From positions 124,001 to 188,000 of the forward strand of contig JAFSPU010000012.1 of assembly GCA_017451265.1 (NCBI GenBank): DNA of 64,000 nucleotides, in the 5' to 3' direction. Shown one piece after another: positions 20,201 to 28,494 of the stretch. Numbering within the stretch: position 1 is the first letter of the stretch; each line of letters starts with the position of its first letter. Position numbers and translations under genes: made by a program. The DNA comes from Clostridiales bacterium (GTDB taxonomy: Bacteria > Bacillota > Clostridia > Saccharofermentanales > Saccharofermentanaceae). A model generated the notes under the pieces. The model made no database searches, was not told the origin of the DNA, and worked only from the letters and a program-made list of their open reading frames with translations.

Positions 20201-20961
20201 GAATCGTTCTGGACGAGGCGGGTATCAAAGCCGATACATGTTACAGCGGTAAAGAAGCTCTTAATATGCTCGAAGTATGTCATGCCAAGCACGAGCCGTA
20301 TAATCTGGTTCTGCTTGACTGGAAGATGCCGGAGATGGACGGCATTGATGTGGCAAAGCAGATCCGCGAACGCTACGACAAAGAGACGACAGTCATTATC
20401 CTTACTTCATTTAACTGGGACGAGATAATGGAAGAGGCTATCCATGCAGGCGTAGACAGCTTCCTCGCCAAGCCCCTGTTCGCTTCTAATGTTATCGATG
20501 AGTTCGAGCGTATAGCACGCAAGAATAATATGAGTCTTTACAAGGAGAAGAGCCGTGCCGATCTTAAGGGCAGACGTATCCTCATGGCGGAAGATGTTGT
20601 TATCAATGCCGAGATAATGAAGCAGGTAATCATAGTCCGTGGCGCGGAGATCGATCATGCTGAGAATGGTAAGATCGCACTCGAGATGTTTAAGAACAGC
20701 GAAGAGAATTATTACGACGCTATCCTGATGGATGTGCGTATGCCGGAGATGGATGGCCTTGAAGCAAGCGCTGCCATACGTGCTCTCGCAAGGCCTGATG
20801 CAGCGAAGATACCTATTATCGCATTGACAGCCAATGCCTTTGACGAAGACGTTCAGAGGTCTTTGCAGGTCGGTATGAATGCACATCTTTCAAAGCCGGT
20901 CGAGCCGGAAAGACTTTATCAGACAATTGAAGAACTTATTTGGGAATCGGAGCAAACATGA
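17263..20961 (+). CDS. Hybrid sensor histidine kinase, BvgS-like
   Basis: A 1232-residue membrane kinase. A signal-anchor N-terminus is followed by two tandem SBP_bac_3-type sensor domains (about 36-255 and 277-500), a membrane segment (about 507-529), a coiled coil, a PAS-like region, HisKA with His728 (MSHEIRTPMN), an HATPase domain (NILSNAIKF; DTGIGI; GSTGLGPAI) and two receiver domains with Asp1019 (LLDWKMPEMDG) and Asp1157 (LMDVRMPEMDG). Proteins like BvgS and EvgS sense small molecules with such Venus-flytrap domains. The G2 box has Pro where Leu is usual. There is no Hpt domain and no adjacent output regulator, so the phosphorylation target is elsewhere. Confidence 0.88.
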   Translation: MAIILRSTRKTIVRIISIMMTVMMLLPVTVNSSANDIVRIGYYEQEVFQEGASDDEVKTGYAYEYYQKLSEYTGWQYEYVYGEFGDLYQMLLDGDIDFLAGLAYRDERADIIGYPDSPMGNETYSLVKHEDDIDITLDPSTLNGRRIGVLDSAMVEVLRTYLDEHSIQAEVVTFRDYEPLFEAFDTHDIDILAAEGDGAYGRDHAEVLCPFGTSDYYLCVNIARPDLLAQLNAAQAELAVNEPNYINTLRNRYYPVSISSRALSEAERDWLANNNELTVGYLNNYLPYSDTDEAGGVTGLIRDLLPRMLEELGLTDMSVSYVGYDSYDAMISDLESGTIDTAFPVGGGLYYSEENGIFQSAPVVSASTELVYSGDFSDLTTQSFAVNENNRMQYYFVVTYYPDAQVVFYPSIDACLEAVRRGEVGCTTLNGLRANDILRNSRYNGLSLLQTSYEDDRCFGVQIGNPGLLRLLNRGVSLLGQDYAQNLAFRYTNQLYSYSVIDMIRNNMTFFGSAIVIIATVIIILLIRDKRRSKREIMNKEEARRELEEANKELLKQQHQREQQDKMITALASDYRSVYHIDLDKDDAVCYRADPTDSEQTKEGVHFPYLERFTWYAENKVAESYREGFLKFIDPDNVREALADNVIIVYRYLAVSGGKEYYEMIRMAGERHPGERDDNKVHTVGLGLTVIDEEMREAMAKNQALAEALEVAEQANKAKTSFLSSMSHEIRTPMNAVIGLNSLALRDETLSDETREYLEKIGDSAHHLLGLINDILDMSRIESGHLIIRKEEFSFRNLLEQINTMVMYQCEEKGLKYECRIVGGASDYYIGDDMKLKQVLINILSNAIKFTEAPGSIVFAVERTAVYGDHSTIKFSVKDTGIGIDEAYLPRLFDPFTQEDSSRSNKYGSTGLGPAITKNLVELMNGTISVESTKGEGTEFTVVLTLTNSDHLNASVSMVDPKDMKILVVDDEEIAAEHARIVLDEAGIKADTCYSGKEALNMLEVCHAKHEPYNLVLLDWKMPEMDGIDVAKQIRERYDKETTVIILTSFNWDEIMEEAIHAGVDSFLAKPLFASNVIDEFERIARKNNMSLYKEKSRADLKGRRILMAEDVVINAEIMKQVIIVRGAEIDHAENGKIALEMFKNSEENYYDAILMDVRMPEMDGLEASAAIRALARPDAAKIPIIALTANAFDEDVQRSLQVGMNAHLSKPVEPERLYQTIEELIWESEQT

Positions 20962-21626
20962 GCAAGATAGATAACGCATCTGCATATGATTCAGGAATCT
21001 ACGACAGCAATATCGTGAACGTGTTGCCGTACTACACGGAATTTCACGCGCAGGTAATGGACCTCGTGAAGGCGATGGGACTTGCGGCACCAGAGTGGCT
21101 CGACACGGGCTGCGGCACGGGTACGCTCGCTCTTCGCGCCCTTTCCGAAAACAACAGCATCCGCTTTACTTTGGCAGACCCGTCAACACAGATGCTTGAG
21201 CAGGCTCGTGCGAAGCTGGGTGATAAAGTTACTTACGTAAACTGCGGCTCGCATGAGCTTGAGTTTAAAGATAAGTTCGACGTCGTTACTGCGATCCAGA
21301 GTCACCACTACTACGATAAACCCGGCAGGGAGCAGGCGGTTAAGCATTGTTTTGATGCTCTTAAAGAAGGCGGCGTGTTTGTGACCTTCGAGAATATAAG
21401 AATGTCGACTGAAGATAGTGATGCTATTGGCCTCAAGCGCTGGGAGATTTTCTTAAGTAAGAGTTTTGATGAAGAAGAAGTGAAGCGTCACATAGACAGA
21501 CGCGGAGTCGAAGTGTTTCCGATCACAGTAGAAGAGCATTTGAAGCTTCTTAAGGAATGCGGCTTTACGTCTGTAAATATCCTGTGGCAGTCATATCTTC
21601 AGGCCGGGTTCTGGGCGATTAAGTAA
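20958..21626 (+). CDS. Class I SAM-dependent methyltransferase
   Basis: A 222-residue methyltransferase with motif I DTGCGTGTLALRAL, the acidic strand end FTLADPSTQML, and LKEGGVFVTFENI as post-motif. The C-terminus contains EEHLKLLKECGF, typical of small-molecule methyltransferases. The ATG at 20958 overlaps the kinase stop (ATGA), with CGGAG in front, so it is coupled to the hybrid kinase. The upstream in-frame ATG at 20940 is less likely. The substrate is unknown. Confidence 0.82.
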   Translation: MSKIDNASAYDSGIYDSNIVNVLPYYTEFHAQVMDLVKAMGLAAPEWLDTGCGTGTLALRALSENNSIRFTLADPSTQMLEQARAKLGDKVTYVNCGSHELEFKDKFDVVTAIQSHHYYDKPGREQAVKHCFDALKEGGVFVTFENIRMSTEDSDAIGLKRWEIFLSKSFDEEEVKRHIDRRGVEVFPITVEEHLKLLKECGFTSVNILWQSYLQAGFWAIK

Positions 21627-21638
21627 GAGGAGGTCTGT

Positions 21639-22445
21639 ATGCCGGTACTCGCTTCATTTATGGTTCCGCATCCTCCGCTCATCGTGCCTGCAGTAGGCCG
21701 TGGCGGTGAGAAGGAAGTCGCTAAGACTATCGAATCTTATGAGAAAGTTGCGGACGAAGTCGCTGCACTGGCGCCGGATACTATAGTTATCACCAGCCCC
21801 CACTCAGTGATGTATTACGATTATTTCCATATCAGCCCGGGAGCGGGGGCACACGGCTCCTTTGCGCAGTTTCGGGCACCTCAGGTGGAATTTAATGAAG
21901 TATATGATGAGGCCCTCGTAAAGAAGATCTGTGAGAGCGCTGACAGCGAGGACTTCCCCTGCGGCACTAAGGGCGAGCGTGATCCCGAGCTCGACCACGG
22001 CACCATGGTACCTCTGTGGTTTATCCGTAATAAGTACAAGGGCGGCAAGATCGTGCGCATCGGCCTTTCAGGGCTGCCACTTAATGCCCACTACAGGCTG
22101 GGGCAGATTATAGCCACGGCTGCCGAGGAAGAAAAAAGTAACATTGTTATAATCGCGAGCGGTGACCTCTCGCACAAGCTGCAGGATTACAGCCCGTACG
22201 GCTTTGCCCCGGAAGGCCCCGAGTACGATAAGAAGATCATGGATGTCATGGGACGCGCTGCTTTCAGTGAGCTTTTGGAGTTCGACGAGGACTTTTGCGA
22301 CAGGGCTGCAGAGTGTGGCCACAGGTCTTTCGTTATAATGGCGGGCGCGTGGGACGGCAGGAAAGTGACGGCACGGGTCTACTCGCATGAGGATGTCACC
22401 GGCGTCGGTTACGGGATAGGTTCTTTCTACCCTGGAGGAGGTTAA
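21639..22445 (+). CDS. AmmeMemoRadiSam system protein B (MEMO1-like)
   Basis: A 268-residue protein of the MEMO1/LigB-like class III dioxygenase fold. It has FMVPHPPLIVPAVGRG at the N-terminus, TSPHSVMYYDYF, a central LDHGTMVPLWFI and ASGDLSHKLQDY; the His residues in these segments form the metal site of the family. MEMO proteins are found with an AMMECR1 protein and a radical SAM enzyme as a three-part system of unsettled function. Here protein A follows after one base, while the radical SAM partner lies about 18 kb away at 40302. Confidence 0.88.
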   Translation: MPVLASFMVPHPPLIVPAVGRGGEKEVAKTIESYEKVADEVAALAPDTIVITSPHSVMYYDYFHISPGAGAHGSFAQFRAPQVEFNEVYDEALVKKICESADSEDFPCGTKGERDPELDHGTMVPLWFIRNKYKGGKIVRIGLSGLPLNAHYRLGQIIATAAEEEKSNIVIIASGDLSHKLQDYSPYGFAPEGPEYDKKIMDVMGRAAFSELLEFDEDFCDRAAECGHRSFVIMAGAWDGRKVTARVYSHEDVTGVGYGIGSFYPGGG

Positions 22446-22446
22446 C

Positions 22447-22962
22447 ATGGGCGATATTTACGTGGAGCTCGCGAGACAGTCGCTTACAAGCTACATAAAA
22501 GACGGGAAGAAGCTGAAGCAGCCTGAGGGACTTCCCGAGGAACTGACAGGCCGCCGTGCTGGTGCTTTTGTCTCGCTTCATAAGAACGGCGAACTTAGAG
22601 GCTGCATCGGCACCATCGGCCCCACGACATCCTGCATTGCGCAGGAGATAATAGACAATGCAGTCAGCGCCTCCACGCGGGACCCGAGGTTCCCGGCGGT
22701 GAAGGAAAGTGAGATTCCCGAACTCGAGATCAACGTGGATGTTCTGGGTGAGGCGGAAGACATTGACTCTTTGGATATGCTTGATGTAAAAAAGTACGGC
22801 GTGATAGTCTCGACGCCTGACGGCAGAAGAGGACTGCTGCTGCCCGACCTTGAGGGCGTGGATACCGTGGAAGACCAGGTGTCTATTGCCATGTATAAGG
22901 GCGGGATATATACGGACGAGAAGATCTACCTGCAAAGGTTTGAGGTCGTCCGTCATAAGTGA
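22447..22962 (+). CDS. AmmeMemoRadiSam system protein A (AMMECR1-like)
   Basis: A 171-residue AMMECR1-domain protein. The family signature LRGCIGTIGP is present, followed by SASTRDPRFPAV, ELEINVDVL and SIAMYKGGI. The biochemical role of AMMECR1 proteins is not established. The ATG follows the protein B stop by one base, and its ribosome site GGAGGAGG lies inside the end of protein B, so the two are produced together. Confidence 0.9.
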   Translation: MGDIYVELARQSLTSYIKDGKKLKQPEGLPEELTGRRAGAFVSLHKNGELRGCIGTIGPTTSCIAQEIIDNAVSASTRDPRFPAVKESEIPELEINVDVLGEAEDIDSLDMLDVKKYGVIVSTPDGRRGLLLPDLEGVDTVEDQVSIAMYKGGIYTDEKIYLQRFEVVRHK

Positions 22963-22985
22963 ATTTAATTTAAGGAAGAAAGAGA

Positions 22986-23867
22986 ATGCACAGAAGAAAG
23001 TATTTAAAGACAGTAACATCCGTTATGCTTGCGGGAGCGTTGCTGCTCAGCCTGACAGCGTGTGAATCAGGTAAGAAGAACGACAGGGAGCGCGATGAAG
23101 AGGAGACGGAGCAAACTGCTGAACAGAAGACGCCCGAGACTTCGTCTGAGACGACAGTGGCGGAGACTTCTGCTGTTCCCGAGACCGAAGCGGCTCCTGA
23201 CACTTCCGCGGAAGATGACAGATTCAGAGCGTTTTTCGAGAATGAGTATCCTAATCTTAGCAACAGCATGATGTTTGATATCAACTGTATCGAGGTCCTG
23301 TATGCGTATGCGGATCTTGATCTGGACGGCATCAATGAGCTCCTGATCGGAGATGTCGAAGGCGTATATGCTGTGGTTTCTGAAGGGGACGGTCTTTACC
23401 ATGTGACTGAGTTCAACGGATGGAGAACTCAGTACGGCGCCGTGCCGTGTGAGTATGTCGGCAACGGCTGTTTCCTTACATCGATTTATAACGGCAACAA
23501 CTACGGAGGCGAGTTCTGCGTAGACGTTCTTTGGAGATATGATTCTTCAACTGCAGTAGGCCGCGTTGTTCTCGCAAGGCTGTCCGGTTCCTGGGATCCT
23601 TCGAACCTTTCGGAGAATCTGAGTAAATGGGAGCTTTACATCGCAGCGGATGAGAACGGAACACTTTCGGAGAACGATGAAGGCTTCACACCGGATTTCC
23701 CTAACTATAATTACTCCATGATCGATTTCGGCGATAACTATCAGTTCGAGAACGGCGAGCGTGTTTACAACGAGATCGAGCAGCAGTTCTATTCTTATGT
23801 GGATTCCCACCGCGCGGAGGGTGCGATAGCGGAGTTCCAGTGGATGCCGGTAAGCGGTTTTAACTGA
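22986..23867 (+). CDS. Putative lipoprotein with calcium-loop-like segment
   Basis: A 293-residue secreted protein with signal peptide and lipobox LSLTAC. Residues about 30-78 are a low-complexity linker rich in Glu, Thr and Pro, typical of surface tethers. The globular part contains ADLDLDGINELLIGD, a DxDxDG calcium-binding loop as seen in FG-GAP/VCBS-like and dockerin-like repeats. No enzyme motif is seen. The start is 23 bases after protein A, with AAGGAAG as ribosome site. Confidence 0.7.
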   Translation: MHRRKYLKTVTSVMLAGALLLSLTACESGKKNDRERDEEETEQTAEQKTPETSSETTVAETSAVPETEAAPDTSAEDDRFRAFFENEYPNLSNSMMFDINCIEVLYAYADLDLDGINELLIGDVEGVYAVVSEGDGLYHVTEFNGWRTQYGAVPCEYVGNGCFLTSIYNGNNYGGEFCVDVLWRYDSSTAVGRVVLARLSGSWDPSNLSENLSKWELYIAADENGTLSENDEGFTPDFPNYNYSMIDFGDNYQFENGERVYNEIEQQFYSYVDSHRAEGAIAEFQWMPVSGFN

Positions 23868-23884
23868 TGAATTGAACGGTTTAT

Positions 23885-23917
23885 TGCAATTCACCATCGG
23901 TAAACTGCAATTGACCA
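23885..23917 (+). promoter_or_regulatory. Direct repeat, possible operator
   Basis: TGCAATTCACCA (23885-23896) and TGCAATTGACCA (23906-23917) differ at one base and are 21 bases apart, that is two helical turns. They lie in the gap before the M13 peptidase gene. This spacing suits binding by a regulator dimer. No promoter boxes stand out beside them. Confidence 0.35.
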
Positions 23918-23953
23918 CATAATCCGCACCGGCGCTCGGCGTGATGATAGTAT

Positions 23954-23985
23954 CTCCTCATCATTGAATGGTGAGGAGTATTTTT
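23954..23985 (+). promoter_or_regulatory. Hairpin covering the ribosome site of the M13 peptidase gene
   Basis: CTCCTCATCA (23954-23963) pairs with TGGTGAGGAG (23969-23978) with one G-T wobble and a five-base loop. The right arm contains the GAGGAG ribosome site of the next gene. The stem is followed by TATTTTT and the ATG. It may hide the ribosome site, or act as a weak terminator. Confidence 0.55.
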
Positions 23986-25995
23986 ATGGGAAAGATTAAG
24001 GGGTTGGCAGTCCTGTGTGCAGTTGCGACAGCAATGGGTGCTGTTTCCGGCTGTACAGTTACGGTCACCGAGCCTTCTGTGTCTGAGACTCAAGAGACAC
24101 AGGTAATACAACAGGGACCATACAGACCGCAGGATGATTTCTACATGTATGTTAATGAGGAGGCACTCGCAAACGCCGTGTTCGAATACGGTGATTACCA
24201 GGCGGGGACCGCATTCGACGATAAGCTTGTAGACGACAGGCTCGAGGGGATCATTAATGATGTTGTTGCGGGTTCGGGCTATGAGTACGGCACTGAGGAA
24301 TACATTATTCAGCAGGCATATAACTTAAGACTTAACTACGATTCGGACAATGCAGATATACCCGAAGACCTTGATGCGCTTATGCATGAGATCAATGATG
24401 TGAGTTCGATCGCGGAGTTCATGAATCTCGATGCGCGCATTGCAAGAGACTATGCGGTTCCTTGCTTCTTTAATATCGGTGTCGACTACAACTACCTTCA
24501 GGCCGATCACAGTATCCTCGGCTTCGAGCAGTTAACCGGCTTCCTCGGCGCGGACTTTGATTCTTTAGAGGATACATATGCGCCTCTTGATGATGTCAAG
24601 ACGACAGCGAGCCTTTACTATCAGGCATTGGGCCACGACAAGGATTCGTCCGATGAGGCAGGTACAAGACTCGGCTACATCGCGATGGATATCTATAACG
24701 GCACCGACCTTGATGTCGTAAGGGAGCTGTTCCCGGTCGAATACTATCAGGTTCTGAACTTCGACGAGACACAGGCGATCCTTAATAATGTAGACCTCGC
24801 GGATTACCTGACGGAAATGGGATTTGATTCCGAATACTTTGACGAATTCGCCTGCGTGGATCCCGGCCAGCTGGGAGCACTTAATAACGTACTCACAGAA
24901 GATAATCTCGATGCCCTCAAAGCATGGAAGATGGCACAGCTCGGGAAGGAATACCCAAGCTTTGTCGTAAGGGGATATGAAGCACTTGCAGACTACGCAA
25001 CTATTGATTACGCAACGCCTGAGGAGCAGGCCTTGGATTATGTCCGTAACACCTGCTGGGTACAGACGGATCCGCTGTATCTCGACCGGTTCTATTCAGA
25101 GGAGACTGACGAGGCGCTGATCTCCATGTGTGATGACATCAGGGAAGGCTACAGAGAGCTCATTACAAATGCGACATGGCTTACGGAAGAGTCGAGACAG
25201 GGCATCCTTCAAAAACTCGACAACATCGTATATGTAACCGGCAGCAGCGTCGGCAGAGCGGATCCTGAAGACTGGTCGGATCTTTGCTACGACGACTACT
25301 ATTCTTTCTATCTTTCGTACAGGCTTCACGAGCGTGCAGTGAAGGTCGCAAGCCTTGCGCAGCCGGTCGATAGAACGGCTGCCGGTATGCCCATGCAGAT
25401 GTTAAACGCCTGCTACAACCAGTCGCTCAATAACATCACGATCACCGCGGCTATCACGATCGAGCCTTTCTTCTCGCCTGACCAGGACTACTACACGAAC
25501 CTGGGCGGCCTCGGCATGGTAATCGGTCACGAGATGGGTCACGCGTTCGACAGCACCTGCATCGTATTCGACCAGGACGGCAACTATAACCCTTCGTGGA
25601 TCTGCGATGAGGACCTCGCGACTTTGAATGCGCGTAACGAGCAGGCCGTCTCCTACTTCGAGGATAACTTCACGGTCTTCGGCATCTACCATGTCGACGG
25701 AGAGCAGACACTCGGTGAGAACTACGCCGACTTAGGTTCACTCGAGTGCATCACGTCTCTTGCACACACGCCTGAGCAGCTCGAAAAGCTTTTCGAGAGT
25801 TACGCGACAATCTGGTGCGGCAAGGAGCTTGATGAGGCTGTTATAGACCAGCTTGATACGGACTCGCACAGCCCGTCGATCATCAGGGTCAATGCGATAC
25901 TTTCGACTCTCGATGCTTTCTACGAGACATACGGTGTGCAGGAGGGCGACGGCATGTATATCGCGCCCGAGAACCGTATCTCGAGATGGTACTGA
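23986..25995 (+). CDS. M13 family metallopeptidase (neprilysin/PepO-like) lipoprotein
   Basis: A 669-residue secreted zinc endopeptidase. The signal peptide ends in a lipobox VSGC. The zinc site HEMGH is at residues 515-519 and the third ligand is Glu578 in ENYADLGSLE. A segment LNACYNQSLNNIT stands where M13 enzymes have the substrate-binding NAYY motif. The C-terminal NRISRWY is short compared with the usual CxVW ending. I chose ATG 23986 because GAGGAG precedes it; an ATG at 23968 lies before that site. PepO-like enzymes degrade small peptides outside the cell. Confidence 0.88.
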   Translation: MGKIKGLAVLCAVATAMGAVSGCTVTVTEPSVSETQETQVIQQGPYRPQDDFYMYVNEEALANAVFEYGDYQAGTAFDDKLVDDRLEGIINDVVAGSGYEYGTEEYIIQQAYNLRLNYDSDNADIPEDLDALMHEINDVSSIAEFMNLDARIARDYAVPCFFNIGVDYNYLQADHSILGFEQLTGFLGADFDSLEDTYAPLDDVKTTASLYYQALGHDKDSSDEAGTRLGYIAMDIYNGTDLDVVRELFPVEYYQVLNFDETQAILNNVDLADYLTEMGFDSEYFDEFACVDPGQLGALNNVLTEDNLDALKAWKMAQLGKEYPSFVVRGYEALADYATIDYATPEEQALDYVRNTCWVQTDPLYLDRFYSEETDEALISMCDDIREGYRELITNATWLTEESRQGILQKLDNIVYVTGSSVGRADPEDWSDLCYDDYYSFYLSYRLHERAVKVASLAQPVDRTAAGMPMQMLNACYNQSLNNITITAAITIEPFFSPDQDYYTNLGGLGMVIGHEMGHAFDSTCIVFDQDGNYNPSWICDEDLATLNARNEQAVSYFEDNFTVFGIYHVDGEQTLGENYADLGSLECITSLAHTPEQLEKLFESYATIWCGKELDEAVIDQLDTDSHSPSIIRVNAILSTLDAFYETYGVQEGDGMYIAPENRISRWY

Positions 25996-26011
25996 CGGGA
26001 GGTGAACGGAA

Positions 26012-28474
26012 ATGAATATAGTACTTAAGACAACGCTTAAAAATATCTTCGGGAAGCCGTTCAGAACGCTTCTGGTCGTCTTCTCGATCTTTGTGTGCAG
26101 CTTCGTAGCAATGTTCTGCTTCGACTTCGGTGCTGCCGAGAAAAAACTTATCACGGACCTTTACAGCAAGCTCGGAGGCAACGCGAATCTCGTGTTGACC
26201 GTGACTGCCGAGGATACGAGCAGGATACCCGCGGATTTTCCGGAGCATGATGAAGTTATACTGCAGGCCTTCTCTGATACGATCTACTGCGATATAGAAG
26301 GCGAGCCCATGTATGCGACCCGCAAGGAATTGGCTGTGTACGGAGTGGACTTCGAGGCGGCGGAGCGCATGGAGGTTATCGGGCACTACGAGCTTGAGGA
26401 CGGACACGTGATCCTTACCAATCAGGCTGCAGAAGACATGGGTGCTCAAGAGGGTGATACGGTCATCCTTCACGACAATCGCGGAGATGAGCACGAGTTC
26501 ATCGTGTCGCAGATAGTCGAGTCGGATTACATGAGCCTTCTGCTTCACGGCGACAACGCGCTCATCAACGAGAACGATGCCGAGATCCTCTCGTGCGGCA
26601 AGCCCGGATCAATATTGGTCCTGATCGACCTTGCGGACGACACACAGGCTGAGAATGCACAGATGATACTGGAGGAGATCTACCCGACAGCCGGAGTAGA
26701 GAACTTCACTATCGATGAGGCAACTCAGGGAGTTCTGGATCAGGTGCTCGGCGTGATGTTCCTTGTGTTCGCAGTTACATTCCTGCTCGTTGTATTTATC
26801 ACGGCCTCCATCTGTGAGAGGATCGTCGGTGAGCGTATGTCATTCGTAGGTACGCTTCGAAGCCTCGGCATGGACAGCAGGGGAACGGGACTTATCCTTC
26901 TTCTCGAGAATATGCTTTATGCGATCTTAGGAAGTGTCCCTGCAGTAGTTCTCTATGCGCTTATCAGAACGCCTGTATACTCTTCAATGATGACAGGTAC
27001 GACGACAGACGGACAGTCCATAACTTTAGACATTCCGGCTATGTCTGTGCTGCTTCCCGCAGGCGTCGTTATCGGTGCGATCGCGATCGAATGTTTCATA
27101 CCGCTTCGTGCGATCATGAGAGCTCTCAAGATATCCATCAGAGACATCATTTTCGATAACAGAGATACAGAGTATAAGTTCAGCAAGACAGGACGCATCA
27201 TAGGTGTCGTAACGGGTGTGCTCTCGATCGTATTTTTCTTCCTTAAGAGCAATATCTTCCTCGCAGCTTTCTGCCTCATCTTCGGCGTCATCTCGCTGGC
27301 GTTCCTGTTCCCTCTGATACTGAAGTTCTTCTCCGGACTTATCACGAAAGCAGCACTCAAAGCGGAGAATGAAAGATGGGCACTCGCATCGCGCGAGACG
27401 ATCTCCAAGAAGAGCACGGTTACAAGCGGCGTACTGTGTGCAACTTCTTCCGCGATGTGCATTATCGTGTTCTCCATCGCGATGGCTATGATCAGTATGT
27501 TCGCAGCGGACAGATATCCATACGATGTTCAGGTCACAACTTATGCACAGCCCAAGAACTTCTCATATGTCGAGTATCTCGATGAAGTTGATGATTATGA
27601 ATACATCTACAATAAGTTCGAGACGATGACAGTCAACGGTGAGCAGAGGATCGCTCAGGTCTACGGACTTCCCGACGGAGGATTCAAGTTTTATAACTCC
27701 ATCTACGATCTTCCCGAGTCTTTGAATGAAGGTGAGATCTGCATCGAGAGAAGATGGGCAAGACAGAACGGATTTGATATCGGCGATACACTGACTATCG
27801 CATTCGATCCGAACGGTGTATTCCCGGTTGAGAAGACATTCACGGTTGTCTCGTTCTTTAATATAGACAGTTACGATTCTTTAAATAACAACTTCGTTAT
27901 TAGCCAGGATGAGTTCATAAACATCTATCACAATTCGCCTTACTATCTGCTTATCAGAACTTCCGATCCCGACGGCGTCGCAAATCTTATCAGGACTTAC
28001 AGCATCGGTTCATATTCTGATATTAAGACACGCGACGAACTGATCGCGCAGGATGAGCAAAGTTCAGTGCAGGTAAGAACTATCTTCTCCGCTGTTATTC
28101 TGGTCGCTCTCGTGATGACATGCATCGGTATGATCTCGAATCAGCTGATCGGTTTCGACGGACGCAAGAAAGAATGTGCAGTTATGCTGTCGACGGCTAT
28201 GGATAAGAGAACACTTTCAGGCATTCTCTTCCGCGAGATGTTTATCACTTCGGCTGTATCCGGAACTGCAGGTGCGATAGTCGGAACGATACTTATCTAT
28301 GTGGTTAAGGCAGCGGTAGATTATACGGATGCGATCAATCTTCCCCTGGATATCAACATCCCTGCAATCTTTATCATGTGGGCGGCGATGGTAGTGCTGT
28401 TCGCACTGACGGTACTGTTCCCGGTTAATAACCTGCGCAAGATGAAGATAGCAGAACAGATCAAGTATGAGTAA
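26012..28474 (+). CDS. FtsX-type ABC transporter permease
   Basis: An 820-residue permease with an N-terminal membrane anchor, a large extracellular domain (about 40-245), three membrane segments, a central membrane pair (about 420-490), a second extracellular domain and a C-terminal FtsX domain. This duplicated layout is typical of MacB/SalY/LolC-like type VII ABC systems that move or sense envelope compounds, often antimicrobial peptides. The ribosome site is GGGAGGTGA. The partner ATPase follows 20 bases downstream. Confidence 0.85.
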   Translation: MNIVLKTTLKNIFGKPFRTLLVVFSIFVCSFVAMFCFDFGAAEKKLITDLYSKLGGNANLVLTVTAEDTSRIPADFPEHDEVILQAFSDTIYCDIEGEPMYATRKELAVYGVDFEAAERMEVIGHYELEDGHVILTNQAAEDMGAQEGDTVILHDNRGDEHEFIVSQIVESDYMSLLLHGDNALINENDAEILSCGKPGSILVLIDLADDTQAENAQMILEEIYPTAGVENFTIDEATQGVLDQVLGVMFLVFAVTFLLVVFITASICERIVGERMSFVGTLRSLGMDSRGTGLILLLENMLYAILGSVPAVVLYALIRTPVYSSMMTGTTTDGQSITLDIPAMSVLLPAGVVIGAIAIECFIPLRAIMRALKISIRDIIFDNRDTEYKFSKTGRIIGVVTGVLSIVFFFLKSNIFLAAFCLIFGVISLAFLFPLILKFFSGLITKAALKAENERWALASRETISKKSTVTSGVLCATSSAMCIIVFSIAMAMISMFAADRYPYDVQVTTYAQPKNFSYVEYLDEVDDYEYIYNKFETMTVNGEQRIAQVYGLPDGGFKFYNSIYDLPESLNEGEICIERRWARQNGFDIGDTLTIAFDPNGVFPVEKTFTVVSFFNIDSYDSLNNNFVISQDEFINIYHNSPYYLLIRTSDPDGVANLIRTYSIGSYSDIKTRDELIAQDEQSSVQVRTIFSAVILVALVMTCIGMISNQLIGFDGRKKECAVMLSTAMDKRTLSGILFREMFITSAVSGTAGAIVGTILIYVVKAAVDYTDAINLPLDINIPAIFIMWAAMVVLFALTVLFPVNNLRKMKIAEQIKYE

Positions 28475-28494
28475 GAATCAAGGAGTTATATAAA

